DNA of 64,000 nt, from positions 1 to 64,000 of the forward strand of contig CAWHVQ010000010.1 in NCBI GenBank assembly GCA_963832895.1, written 5' to 3'. The notes under the pieces are model-generated. The model was not told where the DNA came from. It saw only the letters and a program-made list of their open reading frames with translations, and did no database searches. Each line of letters begins with the position of its first letter. Position 1 is the stretch's first letter. Both the position numbers and the translations under genes were made by a program. This DNA is from JAMXLO01 sp963832895. Its GTDB lineage: Bacteria > Pseudomonadota > Alphaproteobacteria > Acetobacterales > Acetobacteraceae. This document shows, piece after piece, positions 16,673 to 25,312 of this stretch.

Positions 16673-17332
16673 CTACACCGGTTCCAGCAACTCGGAGCTG
16701 TCGTTGCGCACGTTGTTCACGGCCTTGCCGACCCGCCAGACGCGCAACTCGGCTGCCGAGGGTCGCAACAGCTCAACCGGGTCGCCCTCCGCCTCGCCGA
16801 GCCATGTTGGCCAGGCGTCCGCCTCGAGGATCACCGGCATGCGCTCATGGATCGGCCGCAGCACCGGATTGGCATTCGTCGTAACGATGGTGAACGTCCG
16901 TATCACCGTGCCGTCGGCACCCCGCCATCCCTCCCACAGCCCCGCAAACACCATGGGCTGTCCATCGGCGCGGGCAACAGCGAACGGCAACTTGCCGTCG
17001 TCCGTCGCCTGCCACTCGTAGAACACATCTGCCGGCACCAGGCAGCGCCGCCGTGCGAGCGAATCGCGGAACATCGGCGCGGCGGCGAGGGTCTCGGCAC
17101 GCGCGTTGATCGGCTGACGCACGGACTTCGGGTCCTTTGCCCAGTGTGGCACCAGCCCCCAGCGCAGCAGGTCGAGATGGCGAGCGCGCGTCTCCGGATG
17201 CAGCCGCACCACAGGCGCGTCGCGGGTCGGCGCCATGTTCCAGGTCGGCTCCCAGTTCGGCGTCGGGTTCACCGTCTGGAACAGCGCCCGCAGCGCCTCT
17301 GCCGGCAGAAAGGATGCGTAACGGCCGCACAT
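16673..17332 (-). CDS. SRAP-family protein (abasic-site DNA-protein crosslinker, YedK/HMCES type)
   Basis: 219 residues from ATG 17332, beginning MCGRYASFLPAEALRALF. The Cys2 exposed after Met removal forms the protective crosslink to abasic sites in single-stranded DNA. Other family marks: NMAPTRDAPVV, RWGLVPHWAKD, INARAETLAAAPMFRDSL (Asn and Arg-Glu) and the active-site-region PADVFYEW, with ERMPVIL near the C-terminus. Length is normal. It lies one base from the next gene, so it is probably co-transcribed with the metallopeptidase gene. Confidence 0.92.
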   Translation of the reverse strand: MCGRYASFLPAEALRALFQTVNPTPNWEPTWNMAPTRDAPVVRLHPETRARHLDLLRWGLVPHWAKDPKSVRQPINARAETLAAAPMFRDSLARRRCLVPADVFYEWQATDDGKLPFAVARADGQPMVFAGLWEGWRGADGTVIRTFTIVTTNANPVLRPIHERMPVILEADAWPTWLGEAEGDPVELLRPSAAELRVWRVGKAVNNVRNDSSELLEPV

Positions 17333-17333
17333 G

Positions 17334-17720
17334 CTAATGCATGTCGCGCTCCAGCGCCTCGATGTCCGCGTCGCTGAAGCCGAAGTGATGCGCGATCTCG
17401 TGCACCAGCACATTGCGCACCAGGCGGTAGAGGTCCTCGCCGGTCTCGATCCACTCCATCAGGATCGGCTGGCGGTAGAGGAAGATCAGGTCCGGCTGTG
17501 GCGCGATGTCGCTGACGCTGCGCTCGGTCAGCGGGATGCCGCGATAGAGCCCGGTCAACTCCCAGGCCGATTCGATCCCCAGATCATCCAGCGTCTCGTC
17601 ATCCGGCAGTTCCTCCACCGAGATGCCGACCCCGCGGATGTGTTCCGCCAGCGGCGCCGGGATCGCGGCCAGCGCTCGGTCGGCCAGGTCCGCAATGTCG
17701 TCGGCACTCGGTGGCGTCAC
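17334..17720 (-). CDS. Small zincin-like metallopeptidase-family protein
   Basis: 128 residues, starting at a GTG that overlaps the MFS stop codon (GTGA). The HEIAHHFGFSD motif near the C-terminus is the HExxH zinc site of the small zincin-like family (formerly DUF1025). Upstream is the usual acidic region VEELPDDETLDDLGIES, then LTGLYRGIPL. Proteins of this family are widespread in alphaproteobacteria with no confirmed substrate. It is coupled to an MFS gene upstream and almost contiguous with the SRAP gene downstream. Confidence 0.87.
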   Translation of the reverse strand: MTPPSADDIADLADRALAAIPAPLAEHIRGVGISVEELPDDETLDDLGIESAWELTGLYRGIPLTERSVSDIAPQPDLIFLYRQPILMEWIETGEDLYRLVRNVLVHEIAHHFGFSDADIEALERDMH

Positions 17721-19111
17721 GTCGAGACCTGCTCCAGTACCGCCCGCGATTGCCTGATCCCGTAGCCGCGGATCAGCACGGCGGGCAAGAGTGCGCCGGG
17801 AATCACGATCCACAGGATCCATCCGAGATGGTTGGGTCCCCACGCGTAGAGTGGGCCAAGCAATGTCACGCCACCCCAGGCGCCGAGATGTCCCAGGCCG
17901 TCCGTCCAGGCGAACGCCGTCGCGCGGATGCGCGTCGGATAGGCCACCGCCGTGTAGTTGTACAGGTTGAACAGGAACAGCCCGGTGCCGATGCGGCTGA
18001 CGATGTAGCAAAGTGCGATGACGGACAGAGTGGGTACCCACCAGGCCACGATCCAGCTCACCGCGAACAAGGTCGCCATGACGGCGATGACGTCGCGCCG
18101 CTCCACCCGCTCACCGAGCCGCGCGTTCACCTGAAACGCCACGCAAAGCACGCCATAGGCCACCGCGAGAGTCAGAAACACCTCGTGCGCGGAGCCACCG
18201 TGATCCACCATGTAGACGGGAAAGAATGCGCCCACGCCGTAGATCAGACCGGCATAGCCGGCGAGCCAGCAGACAATCAGCACCCACGTGCGACGGCGGT
18301 ACTGCGGGTTGGTGAACAACTCCTTCCAGGCGCCGCGTCCGGCCATGACAACGGGGGTGTCCGCGCCCCGCGGTTCCGGCAGCGGAGCGCTGTTGTAACG
18401 CCGCACCCGGCGTTCGTATTCCTCCATGGCCAGCTCGGCTTCCGCGTGCCGGCCATGGGCCTCCAGCCAGCGCGGCGACTCGGGCAGCTTCCAATACAGC
18501 CAGGGCAGCAGCACGACGATCTCGACGATCGCGCTGATCCACAGGAAAATCTGCCAATGGCTCGGGATCAGCCAGTACGCCAGCATGTTGACGCTGACCG
18601 CGACCAATGCAGTGACTCCTTGCGAGGTCAGCAGCACCTTGTTCCGCACATCCGGCGAGGTCATCTCGGACAAATACACCGAGTGCGTCGCGACGATGCC
18701 GCCAACGCCCAGCGTGCTGAGCACCGACAGCACCACCATGCCCCAGAAATTCGTGATGTAGGCGAACGGCCAGATGCAGAAACCACCGAGCAGGGTGGCG
18801 AGCAGGATGGCCGGGCGGCGGCCGTAGCGGTCAGCGACCCAACTCATCAGGTAGACGCCCAACAGAATGCCGGCGCCCACCTGCAGCGCCTGAATCACCG
18901 TGTACTGGTAGATGTCGATGATGTGGTTCGGGCGCCAGACGAACGGAAAAAGCCGCGCGCCGATCCCATCCGTGTCGAATATGATGAAGCCCCAGGTCAC
19001 TTCCACCAGGATGGCTAGTTGCCATTGCACCTTGGTCAGCGGCAGCCGATCGATGCGCGCAGCGATGTGACCATGAATGACGTTCTGCTGTGTCATCGTC
19101 GTATCGGCCAT
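17717..19111 (-). CDS. MFS transporter, metabolite:H+ symporter type
   Basis: 464 residues, about 12 predicted helices. Sequence marks of the sugar/aromatic-acid symporter subfamilies: SWVADRYGRRPAILLATLLG (motif A after helix 2), helix-5 GVTALVAVSVNM, and KLPESPRWLEAHGRHAEAE, the PESPRW motif before the central loop. The YPTRIRATAFAWTDGLGHLG segment near the C-terminus is typical of the metabolite symporters. Likely an importer of an organic acid or sugar-like compound. It is the first gene of a three-gene minus-strand run with the metallopeptidase and SRAP genes. Confidence 0.85.
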   Translation of the reverse strand: MADTTMTQQNVIHGHIAARIDRLPLTKVQWQLAILVEVTWGFIIFDTDGIGARLFPFVWRPNHIIDIYQYTVIQALQVGAGILLGVYLMSWVADRYGRRPAILLATLLGGFCIWPFAYITNFWGMVVLSVLSTLGVGGIVATHSVYLSEMTSPDVRNKVLLTSQGVTALVAVSVNMLAYWLIPSHWQIFLWISAIVEIVVLLPWLYWKLPESPRWLEAHGRHAEAELAMEEYERRVRRYNSAPLPEPRGADTPVVMAGRGAWKELFTNPQYRRRTWVLIVCWLAGYAGLIYGVGAFFPVYMVDHGGSAHEVFLTLAVAYGVLCVAFQVNARLGERVERRDVIAVMATLFAVSWIVAWWVPTLSVIALCYIVSRIGTGLFLFNLYNYTAVAYPTRIRATAFAWTDGLGHLGAWGGVTLLGPLYAWGPNHLGWILWIVIPGALLPAVLIRGYGIRQSRAVLEQVST

Positions 19112-19213
19112 CAGTCTCCCCTCCGGTCAGTGGTATGTTCCAGTGATCCGTGAAAACATGGTGGGGGGCGGTCCATCTGGAGTTAATCAAGAGAGTCCTA
19201 TCAGGAGGTGCGC

Positions 19214-19504
19214 ATGCCGACACGTTTGACCGATGCACAGCGCGCGGAGCTGGCGCAGACACTGCCGGGTTGGTCGCTGGTCAATGGCCGCGAGGCAATC
19301 GAACGCAGCTTTCGGTTCCGCGACTTCAATGAGGCCTGGGGCTTCATGAACCGCGTCGCGTTGCTGGCAGAAAGCCAGAACCACCATCCCGACTGGTCCA
19401 ATGTATGGAGCCGTGTGCGCATCGAGCTATCGACGCACGATGCCGGTGGTCTCACTGATAATGACGTGAAGCTCGCACAGGCGATCAACGCTCTGCTTGC
19501 GTGA
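19214..19504 (+). CDS. Pterin-4a-carbinolamine dehydratase
   Basis: 96 residues from ATG 19214, with an AGGAGG ribosome binding site just upstream that favours it over the GTG at 19208. The catalytic His pair is in ESQNHHPDWSNVW, followed by TxDxGGLTDNDVKLA, the family's C-terminal Asp-containing motif. The enzyme dehydrates 4a-hydroxytetrahydropterin to recycle the pterin cofactor of aromatic amino-acid hydroxylases. No hydroxylase is adjacent. Its stop overlaps the start of the mmcB-like gene (TGATG). Confidence 0.92.
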   Translation: MPTRLTDAQRAELAQTLPGWSLVNGREAIERSFRFRDFNEAWGFMNRVALLAESQNHHPDWSNVWSRVRIELSTHDAGGLTDNDVKLAQAINALLA

Positions 19505-19971
19505 TGGATCCGAGTCTCCCGGAACGCGCGCTGGCGATTCGTCGCGCCACGGCGCGGCTGTGTCTGCGGCTCGGCTGGGCGCCGCTGCACGAAGTGGCGC
19601 TGCCCAACGGTCGCCGCGCCGACATCCTGGCGCTGCGGCCGGACGGTTGCTTTGCCTGCATCGAGGTGAAGTCGGGGCCGCGGGATTTCCTGACTGACCT
19701 GAAGTGGCAGGACTACCGGGAGTTTGCCGATGAACTGTTCTTCGCCGTCGATGTCGATTTCCCGCAGGGACTGCTGCCGGCAACGACCGGACTGATCGTC
19801 GCGGCCGGGCTGGAAGCGGAACTCTTCCGCGAGGCCCCGGCGCATCCGCTGGCCGGCGCCCGCCGTCGGGCGCTGTTGCACCGTTTCGCGCTCCTGGCTG
19901 CGGGCAGGCTGGCCACGTGGGAGGATCCGGGTGGGGTGGCTGCCACGCGGGCCGCGCTGCGCGTGGAGTGA
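19504..19971 (+). CDS. MmcB-family DNA repair protein (PD-(D/E)XK-like)
   Basis: 155 residues, coupled to the pterin dehydratase gene. The nuclease-fold core is visible: RRADILALRPDG (Asp), CIEVKSGPRDFLTDLKW (Glu-x-Lys, then a basic helix), and a YREFADELFFAVDVDF strand. This matches the MmcB family, an SOS-linked repair gene of alphaproteobacteria. A GTG at 19501 is an alternative start. The role in mutagenic repair is inferred from the family. No LexA box was identified by eye. Confidence 0.8.
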   Translation: MDPSLPERALAIRRATARLCLRLGWAPLHEVALPNGRRADILALRPDGCFACIEVKSGPRDFLTDLKWQDYREFADELFFAVDVDFPQGLLPATTGLIVAAGLEAELFREAPAHPLAGARRRALLHRFALLAAGRLATWEDPGGVAATRAALRVE

Positions 19972-20061
19972 TCGGGGCGGTAACCAAAACGCAAGGATCG
20001 GCTGGTTAATTTACCAATGCTTGCCTGCTGCCGCCATTTGCCGGGCAAGAATTGAGGCCGC

Positions 20062-20325
20062 ATGGACAACTTACCGATCGCAGACCCGGTCATTGCCCCG
20101 TCGCCGCCTCCCCTTGTTGCGGATCGACGCGGCGCCGGCCGGGCGGCCAGCGCTCGCATCGATTTGGTTCGGCAGCCGAGCGGCGAAGCTGCCGAGCGGG
20201 CCGACAGGCCTGAGGAAGCGAGCGACAGCCTGGCCCCGGCGCGCGGCATATTGCTCGGGATCCTGATTGCCGTGCCTTTCTGGTGTCTGTTGGCGGTAGG
20301 CCTCTGGTTCTGGCTTCGCCACTGA
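20062..20325 (+). CDS. Small hypothetical single-pass membrane protein
   Basis: 87 residues. The N-terminal 60 residues are polar and Pro/Ala/Arg-rich. The C-terminal 25 (GILLGILIAVPFWCLLAVGL then WFWLRH) form one strong membrane helix, suggesting a cytoplasmic tail anchored in the inner membrane. Not recognised. Codon usage and length fit a real gene. It is convergent with the SnoaL-like gene, 8 bases away. Confidence 0.55.
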   Translation: MDNLPIADPVIAPSPPPLVADRRGAGRAASARIDLVRQPSGEAAERADRPEEASDSLAPARGILLGILIAVPFWCLLAVGLWFWLRH

Positions 20326-20333
20326 CGCTGCGA

Positions 20334-20702
20334 TCAGCTTGCTGGAGGCACCGCCGCAGCGCCTCCCGGCTCAAGTCCGAAGAATACCTCGACTGAACGG
20401 ATCAACCCATCCTCGAAGCGAAAGTATTCCGTATTGCGGAAGCTAGCGCCGCGCTTCGATCGCCCTTCGTAGAGGACGAAGCAGCCGTCGTCGGCCGCAC
20501 ACAGTTGCTGGATTTGCAGGCGTTCGAAGCTGCCGGCGTTGGGCCAGCAGCGGGTGAAATAGTCGTCCCGGCCGATATGGTCGTCGTAGGGCGATGTGAA
20601 CGTAAAGTCCGGATGAAGGATCGCGTCGATGTCGGCGCGTGCCGCCGTCATGAACGCCGCGAAGCTGCGGCGCACCAGATCGGTCTTTTCGATCAGTGTC
20701 AT
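20334..20702 (-). CDS. SnoaL-like / nuclear-transport-factor-2 fold protein
   Basis: 122 residues from ATG 20702, with an AGGAG site upstream. Family pattern: N-terminal helix (VRRSFAAFMTAARADIDAIL), HPDFTFTSPYDDHIGRDDYF, FERLQIQQLCAADDGCFVLYE and RNTEYFRFEDGLIRSVEVFFG. Such small cone-shaped proteins act as polyketide cyclases, isomerases or unknown binding proteins. No partner points to a substrate. It lies downstream of the GST gene with an 11-base gap, probably in one operon. Confidence 0.8.
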   Translation of the reverse strand: MTLIEKTDLVRRSFAAFMTAARADIDAILHPDFTFTSPYDDHIGRDDYFTRCWPNAGSFERLQIQQLCAADDGCFVLYEGRSKRGASFRNTEYFRFEDGLIRSVEVFFGLEPGGAAAVPPAS

Positions 20703-20713
20703 CGCAGGGCTCC

Positions 20714-21373
20714 TCAATCGCGGTCGGGCGCTCCGCCCGGGAAGTACGAGCGGAAGGGACGCGCATCGTCGACCGCACGCTTGACGGAAGGCCGGGCGAG
20801 CAGTCGAGCGCGATAGGTCACAACATTGGAATGGGCTTCATCGATCGGATGGACCCAGTCGGCATAGAACAACGCGGGTGCCGCCGCACAATCGGCGAGC
20901 GTGAACCCGCTGCCCACTACCCACTCGCGATCCGTCATGCGCTTGTCGAGCCAGCCATAGCAGGTGTCGAGCATCGCGTGCGCCTCCTCGACGCCCTGTA
21001 CGTCGCGACGCTCGTCCGCGCGGAGGCGGCTCGCCACGATCTTCTGCATGGAGCCGTGGACATAATTATCGAAAAAGCGGTCGAGCAATCGCACCTCCAA
21101 CCGCAAGTCCGCATCGTCCGGCAGCAGCGGTTGCGGTCCCGGATAGTGGCTGTCCAGATACTCCACGATGATGCTCGCCTCCGGCAGGGTCAGTCCGCTC
21201 GACTCCTCGACCAGCACGGGAAAGCGGCCGATCGGCCAATGTTGCTTCCACTCGGCTGCGGCCTGTTGATCTTCGATCGTCCTTGCCGTGAACGGCGTGC
21301 ACGCTTCGTAGAGCGGGATCAGTGCCTTCCAGCTATAGGAGGAGAAGGGGTGATAGTAGAGCGTCAGCGCCAT
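20714..21373 (-). CDS. Glutathione S-transferase family protein
   Basis: 219 residues from ATG 21373, with a GGAGG site seven bases upstream. The N-terminal thioredoxin-like domain has LYYHPFSSYSWKALIPLYE (Ser/Tyr region), GRFPVLVEE (cis-Pro) and LPEASIIVEYLDSHYPG (Glu-Ala/Ser glutathione contact). The C-terminal helical domain contains GSGFTLADCAAAPALFYAD, the N-capping box plus hydrophobic staple. Likely conjugates or isomerises electrophiles with glutathione. The longer upstream frame has no family similarity. Confidence 0.9.
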   Translation of the reverse strand: MALTLYYHPFSSYSWKALIPLYEACTPFTARTIEDQQAAAEWKQHWPIGRFPVLVEESSGLTLPEASIIVEYLDSHYPGPQPLLPDDADLRLEVRLLDRFFDNYVHGSMQKIVASRLRADERRDVQGVEEAHAMLDTCYGWLDKRMTDREWVVGSGFTLADCAAAPALFYADWVHPIDEAHSNVVTYRARLLARPSVKRAVDDARPFRSYFPGGAPDRD

Positions 21374-21495
21374 CTGCGGTCCTCCTTCATGGCCGCTTGC
21401 GTAATGCAAGCAGTCTGCGTTCTGGCGCAACCGATCCTGCTTTGCAAGTGGTTTGTCCGGCTGGCGCAATCGGCGCGACAGGCGGCAGCGGAAGG

Positions 21496-22891
21496 CTACG
21501 TCGGTGGCGCACTCCGCGATGCCGGCGTCACGCCGTCCGACGCGGCCGGAGCAGAGCGGACGATCACGTCCGGTCGCAAATTGGCGATCAGCGCATCAGG
21601 CGACTCGCCGGCGAATGTCGTGACCAGATCGACGCTGGCAAGGCTGGCGAGCATGGCGGCGCGCGCCGCCTCCGGTTGGGTTCCGGCGGTGAGCGGCGAT
21701 TGCAGCCCGACCACCAGTCGGTCGCAGGACTCGCGCGCCTCCTCCAGCCGGTAAAGGTCCGGCGGCGCCAGCCTGTCGAAGCAGCCGGCAATGAAACCGA
21801 CCCGCCACCCGCGGTGATGCCAGCGCTGCACATGCTCCACCGCCGCCTCTGGCGAGACGATCTTGCGCAGTGCGCCGACCTGCGGCGACAGCGCCGTCAG
21901 CAGATCGGCCTCGCGCGCTACCGCGGTGCCGATCTTCCCCACCACGACGCCGGCCGCGATATTGGCGAGACGCACGGCAACCGGCAGCTCCAGCCGCGCT
22001 GCGATGCCCGCGGCCAAAGTCGCTGCCGCCGTGTCCCCGGCGCCCGCGATATCGGTACACTTCCACCGCCTCGGCCGGGAAATGCAGCGCGCCGCTGTCG
22101 TCGAGCAGCGTCATGCCATCGTTGCCCCGCGTCACCAGCACGGCGCCGAAGCCGTGCCTCTGGCGCAGGGCCGTCGCAGCGGCCACGACGGCCGCCTCGT
22201 TGTCCACCCGCATGCCGGTTGCCTCCGCGAGATCGGAGCGGTTGGGCATGATGATGTGGGCGCCGGCGTATTGGGAGTAGTCGGGGCCTTTGGGATCGAC
22301 GATGACTGTCCGGCCCGCCTCGCGCGCGGCAGCAATGAGCTGCGCCGGCAGTTCGCCGCTGAACAGCCCCTTGCGATAGTCCGACAGCACGGTGACCGAG
22401 GTCGCGGCCATCGCATCGCGGGCAATCCGCAGCAGCCGCTCTGCCAGCCGCGGCTGGATGGACGTCGTCTCCTCCCGATCGGCGCGCAGCAGATGCTGGC
22501 CGGAGGCCAGGAAGCGCGTCTTCAAGGTCGTGGTGCGGCCGCTCTGCACCAGCAGCCACGGCTCCACGTTCGGCTGGCCGCCGATCAGGCCGGTGAGGTC
22601 GGAGCCAGCCTGGTCGTCACCCACAACCGATATAAATGCCACCGCCGCGCCGAGCGCCGTGAGGTTGCGCACCACGTTGCCGGCGCCACCCAGCATCGCC
22701 AGCTCACGCTCAATTGTCAGGATGGGGACGGGGGCTTCCGGGCTGACCCGCTCTACGGCGCCGTAGATGTAGCGATCGAGCATGACATCACCCACCACCA
22801 GCACGCTAGTGCGGCCCAGAAGGCGGATGGCCGTGGCCAGACCGGTGTCTGTGTCGATGGAGGTGGGTTTCGCCGCTGCGCCGTCCGTCAT
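21496..22891 (-). pseudogene. HldE/RfaE-like heptose kinase / degenerate adenylyltransferase, frameshifted
   Basis: The N-terminal PfkB-type kinase domain is clear: VLVVGDVMLDRYIYGAVERV, AMLGGAGNVVRNLTALGA, VDPKGPDYS and PNRSDLAEA. It breaks at 22054-22055, where an extra G shifts the frame exactly before the ATP-anion-hole motif. Without it the sequence reads EVYDIAGAGDTAAATLAAGI and runs on to the TGA at 21496. The C-terminal nucleotidyltransferase-like domain begins GFIAGCFDRLAPPD, where the family has CFDLLHPGH, so the HxGH catalytic motif is missing and the loop after it is shortened. Intact proteins make ADP-heptose for LPS. Here at least the second activity looks lost. Confidence 0.8.
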
Positions 22892-23015
22892 GTCCACGCC
22901 CTAGCGTGCGCCTCCGGCCCGCGCAAGCAAATCGCGCTTCCGCGGCCGCGCGATCCGTTTTGTCTCACGATCCCGCCGAATGAGACGGCGGCTCATCCGC
23001 CGACACGGCGCGGTC

Positions 23016-23732
23016 CTACGCCGTGATGAACCCCAGCTTATCGCCTTCCAGTATGACGCAGGTCAGCACGCCGCCCATCACGGCTCCGGTATCGATGCCG
23101 ATCCGATTTGGCCGCACCACCGGTTCCTGACGTGGCGTGTGCCCGTGTACAACCACCGGGCCGAACGATTCGCTCCACGAAAGGAACGGTTCCCGGATCC
23201 ACATCAGATCGTGGCGGCTCTGCCGATCGAGCGGAATGCCGGGTCGGATGCCGGCATGAACGAACAAGTATCCACCGACCTCATGGCGCAACGCCAGGTC
23301 GCGCAGGAACATCAGATGCGGCATCGGCAGGTAGGTAGGCCACTCCCGTGGCTGCGCCGAACGCGGCACGCCCCAGCTCTGCAGTGTGTCCGCGCCGCCA
23401 TTGGCCAGCCACAACTCGGTCGTCTCGGTCTCGCCGGTGGCGAGGGCGGCGAGCATCATGTGCTCGTGATTGCCCATCAGATTGACGGTGAGGACGTTTG
23501 GCACGGGAGCGCCGGCGGCGAGCAGGGCCACCACGCCGGCACTGTCCGGGCCGCGATCGACATAGTCGCCGACATGTACCAGCACGGCCTCATCGACCGG
23601 CCGCGCCGCGAGGTCCTCGGCGATGAGGTCGTGGATTGCCCGCAGGCGGTCAAGGCAGCCATGCACGTCGCCAATCGCATAGACGCGGTGGCCGGACGGC
23701 AGGCTCGCCGGGGCCGAGGTGAAATCGATCAT
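23016..23732 (-). CDS. Metallophosphoesterase (serine/threonine phosphatase / ApaH-like)
   Basis: About 238 residues. Complete PPP-family metal motifs: YAIGDVHGCLDRL (GDxHG), VHVGDYVDRGPDS (GDxxDRG), LMGNHEHMM (GNHE), FVHAGI and VVVHGHTPR. Length and order fit the small bacterial PrpA/PrpB or diadenosine-tetraphosphatase-like enzymes. Start is ATG 23732, and an in-frame GTG two codons upstream is possible. No clear ribosome binding site. It is a stand-alone gene. Confidence 0.9.
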   Translation of the reverse strand: MIDFTSAPASLPSGHRVYAIGDVHGCLDRLRAIHDLIAEDLAARPVDEAVLVHVGDYVDRGPDSAGVVALLAAGAPVPNVLTVNLMGNHEHMMLAALATGETETTELWLANGGADTLQSWGVPRSAQPREWPTYLPMPHLMFLRDLALRHEVGGYLFVHAGIRPGIPLDRQSRHDLMWIREPFLSWSESFGPVVVHGHTPRQEPVVRPNRIGIDTGAVMGGVLTCVILEGDKLGFITA

Positions 23733-23738
23733 GGGCAC

Positions 23739-24141
23739 AACCTAGGGCTCTGATGCCTTCGGAGGCTACGGGCAATCTGTTGAGCTTGGCGAGATTGACG
23801 CGGCAGAAGCCCGCGCGACGCACTCGAACCGGGCGACGATCGCAGCCTCCGCGACGGGTAGTGGATCGGGAGAGTCGGATCTCCGTGAGGTTGTGCAAAT
23901 CTACCGTGTAAAAGAAGCGCTAGAGACAAGCCGCATAACGATCCAATCACTAGAGGTATAACCAACCACATACTCGCGTGAGTTGCTTTTCAGTTGAGTA
24001 ACGTCGCGCTCTCTCTAACGATTTCTTATTGCGGATGATGCTAATTATGGTACGTTATCGATAGAGTGCGGCTCGATGTCACGAGCGAACGTTTGATGAG
24101 CGTGAGGTTGTTGGACTCGTGGGTAACCAGGAAAACCCTTG
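23739..24141. other. Intergenic region, lower GC, no supported gene
   Basis: About 400 bases between divergent genes. It is notably AT-richer than its surroundings at 23930-24110, so it probably holds promoters for the flanking genes. A minus-strand frame begins MWLVIPLVIGSLCGLSLALL near 23971, which looks like a membrane helix, but its continuation is low-complexity Arg/Ser and it is not accepted as a gene. Confidence 0.4.
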
Positions 24142-25044
24142 ATGCCGAGAGTGCTTGATCAGGACGAGATCGACCGATTTCGACGTGACGGGTTTCTATC
24201 ATTTCTTCCTGGCGTGTCGTCTGTGGAGCTGAAGACCATTCGCGACACTTTGGTCGAGCTGCACCTGAAAGGCACGGGCTTCTCCGAGGGCGCTCAGTTT
24301 GATGCGATGGGGATCGATAACGGCAAAGAGCCGCGGCGATTTCCGCAAATCCTGCATGCGCGCTCATTTGCACCGCACCTTGTCCGCACCGAGTTCTTCC
24401 GGACGGCGCACGATATTGCGCGCCAGCTACTGGGTGACAATGTGCGCTTCTCGGCGGACATCTCGCTGATGAAGCCCGCGCGGATCGGCGCGCCAACGCC
24501 CTGGCATCAGGACGAGGCCTACCACGATCCAAACTTCGAATACCACGAGGTCAGTTTCTGGCTTGCCCTACAGCCGACTGACCAGATGAACAGCTGCATG
24601 GAATACATCCCCGGCTCTCATCTTGGAGAGGTGCTGCCACATGGCTTTCCGGGCGGCGACAGCAGGGTGCATGCGCTGGAGTGCGTGGACGGCTTTGATC
24701 CGACCTCTTGTATCGTCTGCCCCGCGCCAGAAGGCGGCTGCATAATCCACGCTGGGCGTACCCTGCATTTTGCCGGACCCAACGTATCCGACACCGATCG
24801 CTACGCCTACGCGGTCATCTTCCACCTGGTGCCAACCCCGACGCGACAGCCGCGAGTGTTCCCCTGGCGTCGGGAGCAGAAGACCGCTCGCGCCGAGCGG
24901 GAAAAGCTGTGGCGCCGACGTGGCGGGTTGCTGGTGCATCTGTGGCGACAGCGCTCGCGTGTGCGGCTGACCAATCCGGCAATCCTCCTGGCGGACATGC
25001 GGCGTGCCGTTGCGGCGGTGCGGGAGACACGCCGTCCCCGGTAG
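24142..25044 (+). CDS. Phytanoyl-CoA dioxygenase (PhyH) family protein
   Basis: 300 residues. The Fe(II)/2-oxoglutarate centre is visible: WHQDEAYH (HxD) near residue 116 and the distal His in HAGRTLHFAGPN, with the following Asn and an Arg (SDTDRYAY) in the 2-oxoglutarate region. The N-terminus starts with the family's FRRDGFLSF segment. The C-terminal 60 residues are Arg-rich and unusual. It hydroxylates an unknown small molecule. Start is ATG 24142; TTG 24139 is adjacent. It stands alone after a 400-base AT-richer intergenic region. Confidence 0.87.
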   Translation: MPRVLDQDEIDRFRRDGFLSFLPGVSSVELKTIRDTLVELHLKGTGFSEGAQFDAMGIDNGKEPRRFPQILHARSFAPHLVRTEFFRTAHDIARQLLGDNVRFSADISLMKPARIGAPTPWHQDEAYHDPNFEYHEVSFWLALQPTDQMNSCMEYIPGSHLGEVLPHGFPGGDSRVHALECVDGFDPTSCIVCPAPEGGCIIHAGRTLHFAGPNVSDTDRYAYAVIFHLVPTPTRQPRVFPWRREQKTARAEREKLWRRRGGLLVHLWRQRSRVRLTNPAILLADMRRAVAAVRETRRPR

Positions 25045-25312
25045 GACCCTTCGCTTGGTCCACGGTGCCGTTGTCGAGCAGATTGTGTAGTGCGTCTGCC
25101 TTGAGCCGGGCGGATCCGCGGATCATGTAGCCGGAACACCCACGCCCACTGGTCATCCGCTTGAGTTGCAGGGTGTTCAACTTTATGGGAGCGACTCCTG
25201 GTTCTTCGCCATGATGGCCCGGTCACGCCGGGGACAGGAGTGGCGGCCAAGGTAGGCCAGTGAAGCGTGGTCGATCACCTGACGCTTACGCTAGCCAGAT
25301 TTTCAGAGGGTT
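25045..25312. other. Intergenic region, no supported gene
   Basis: 268 bases between the PhyH and ABC genes. A minus-strand frame reading LKRMTSGRGCSGYMIRGSAR and LLDNGTVDQAKGP looks faintly coding but has no recognised family and no good start, so it is not called. Confidence 0.4.

Noticed and set aside
17711..19018. Long plus-strand reading frame of 435 codons opposite the MFS gene
   Set aside because: Composition is His/Arg/Asp-rich, typical of the antisense of a GC-rich membrane-protein gene. The minus strand has clear MFS motifs.
22040..22070. Programmed frameshift in the heptose kinase gene
   Set aside because: There is no slippery heptamer or downstream structure. Deleting one G from GG restores the frame exactly, which fits an indel better.
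23729..23971. Small membrane protein upstream of the phosphoesterase
   Set aside because: The first 20 residues look like a membrane helix, but the rest is low-complexity Arg/Ser with no family, and it overlaps the phosphoesterase start in another frame.
24815..25180. Minus-strand frame overlapping the PhyH end and the following intergenic gap
   Set aside because: Half of it is antisense to PhyH. The intergenic half has a faint coding look but no recognisable family and no ribosome binding site.
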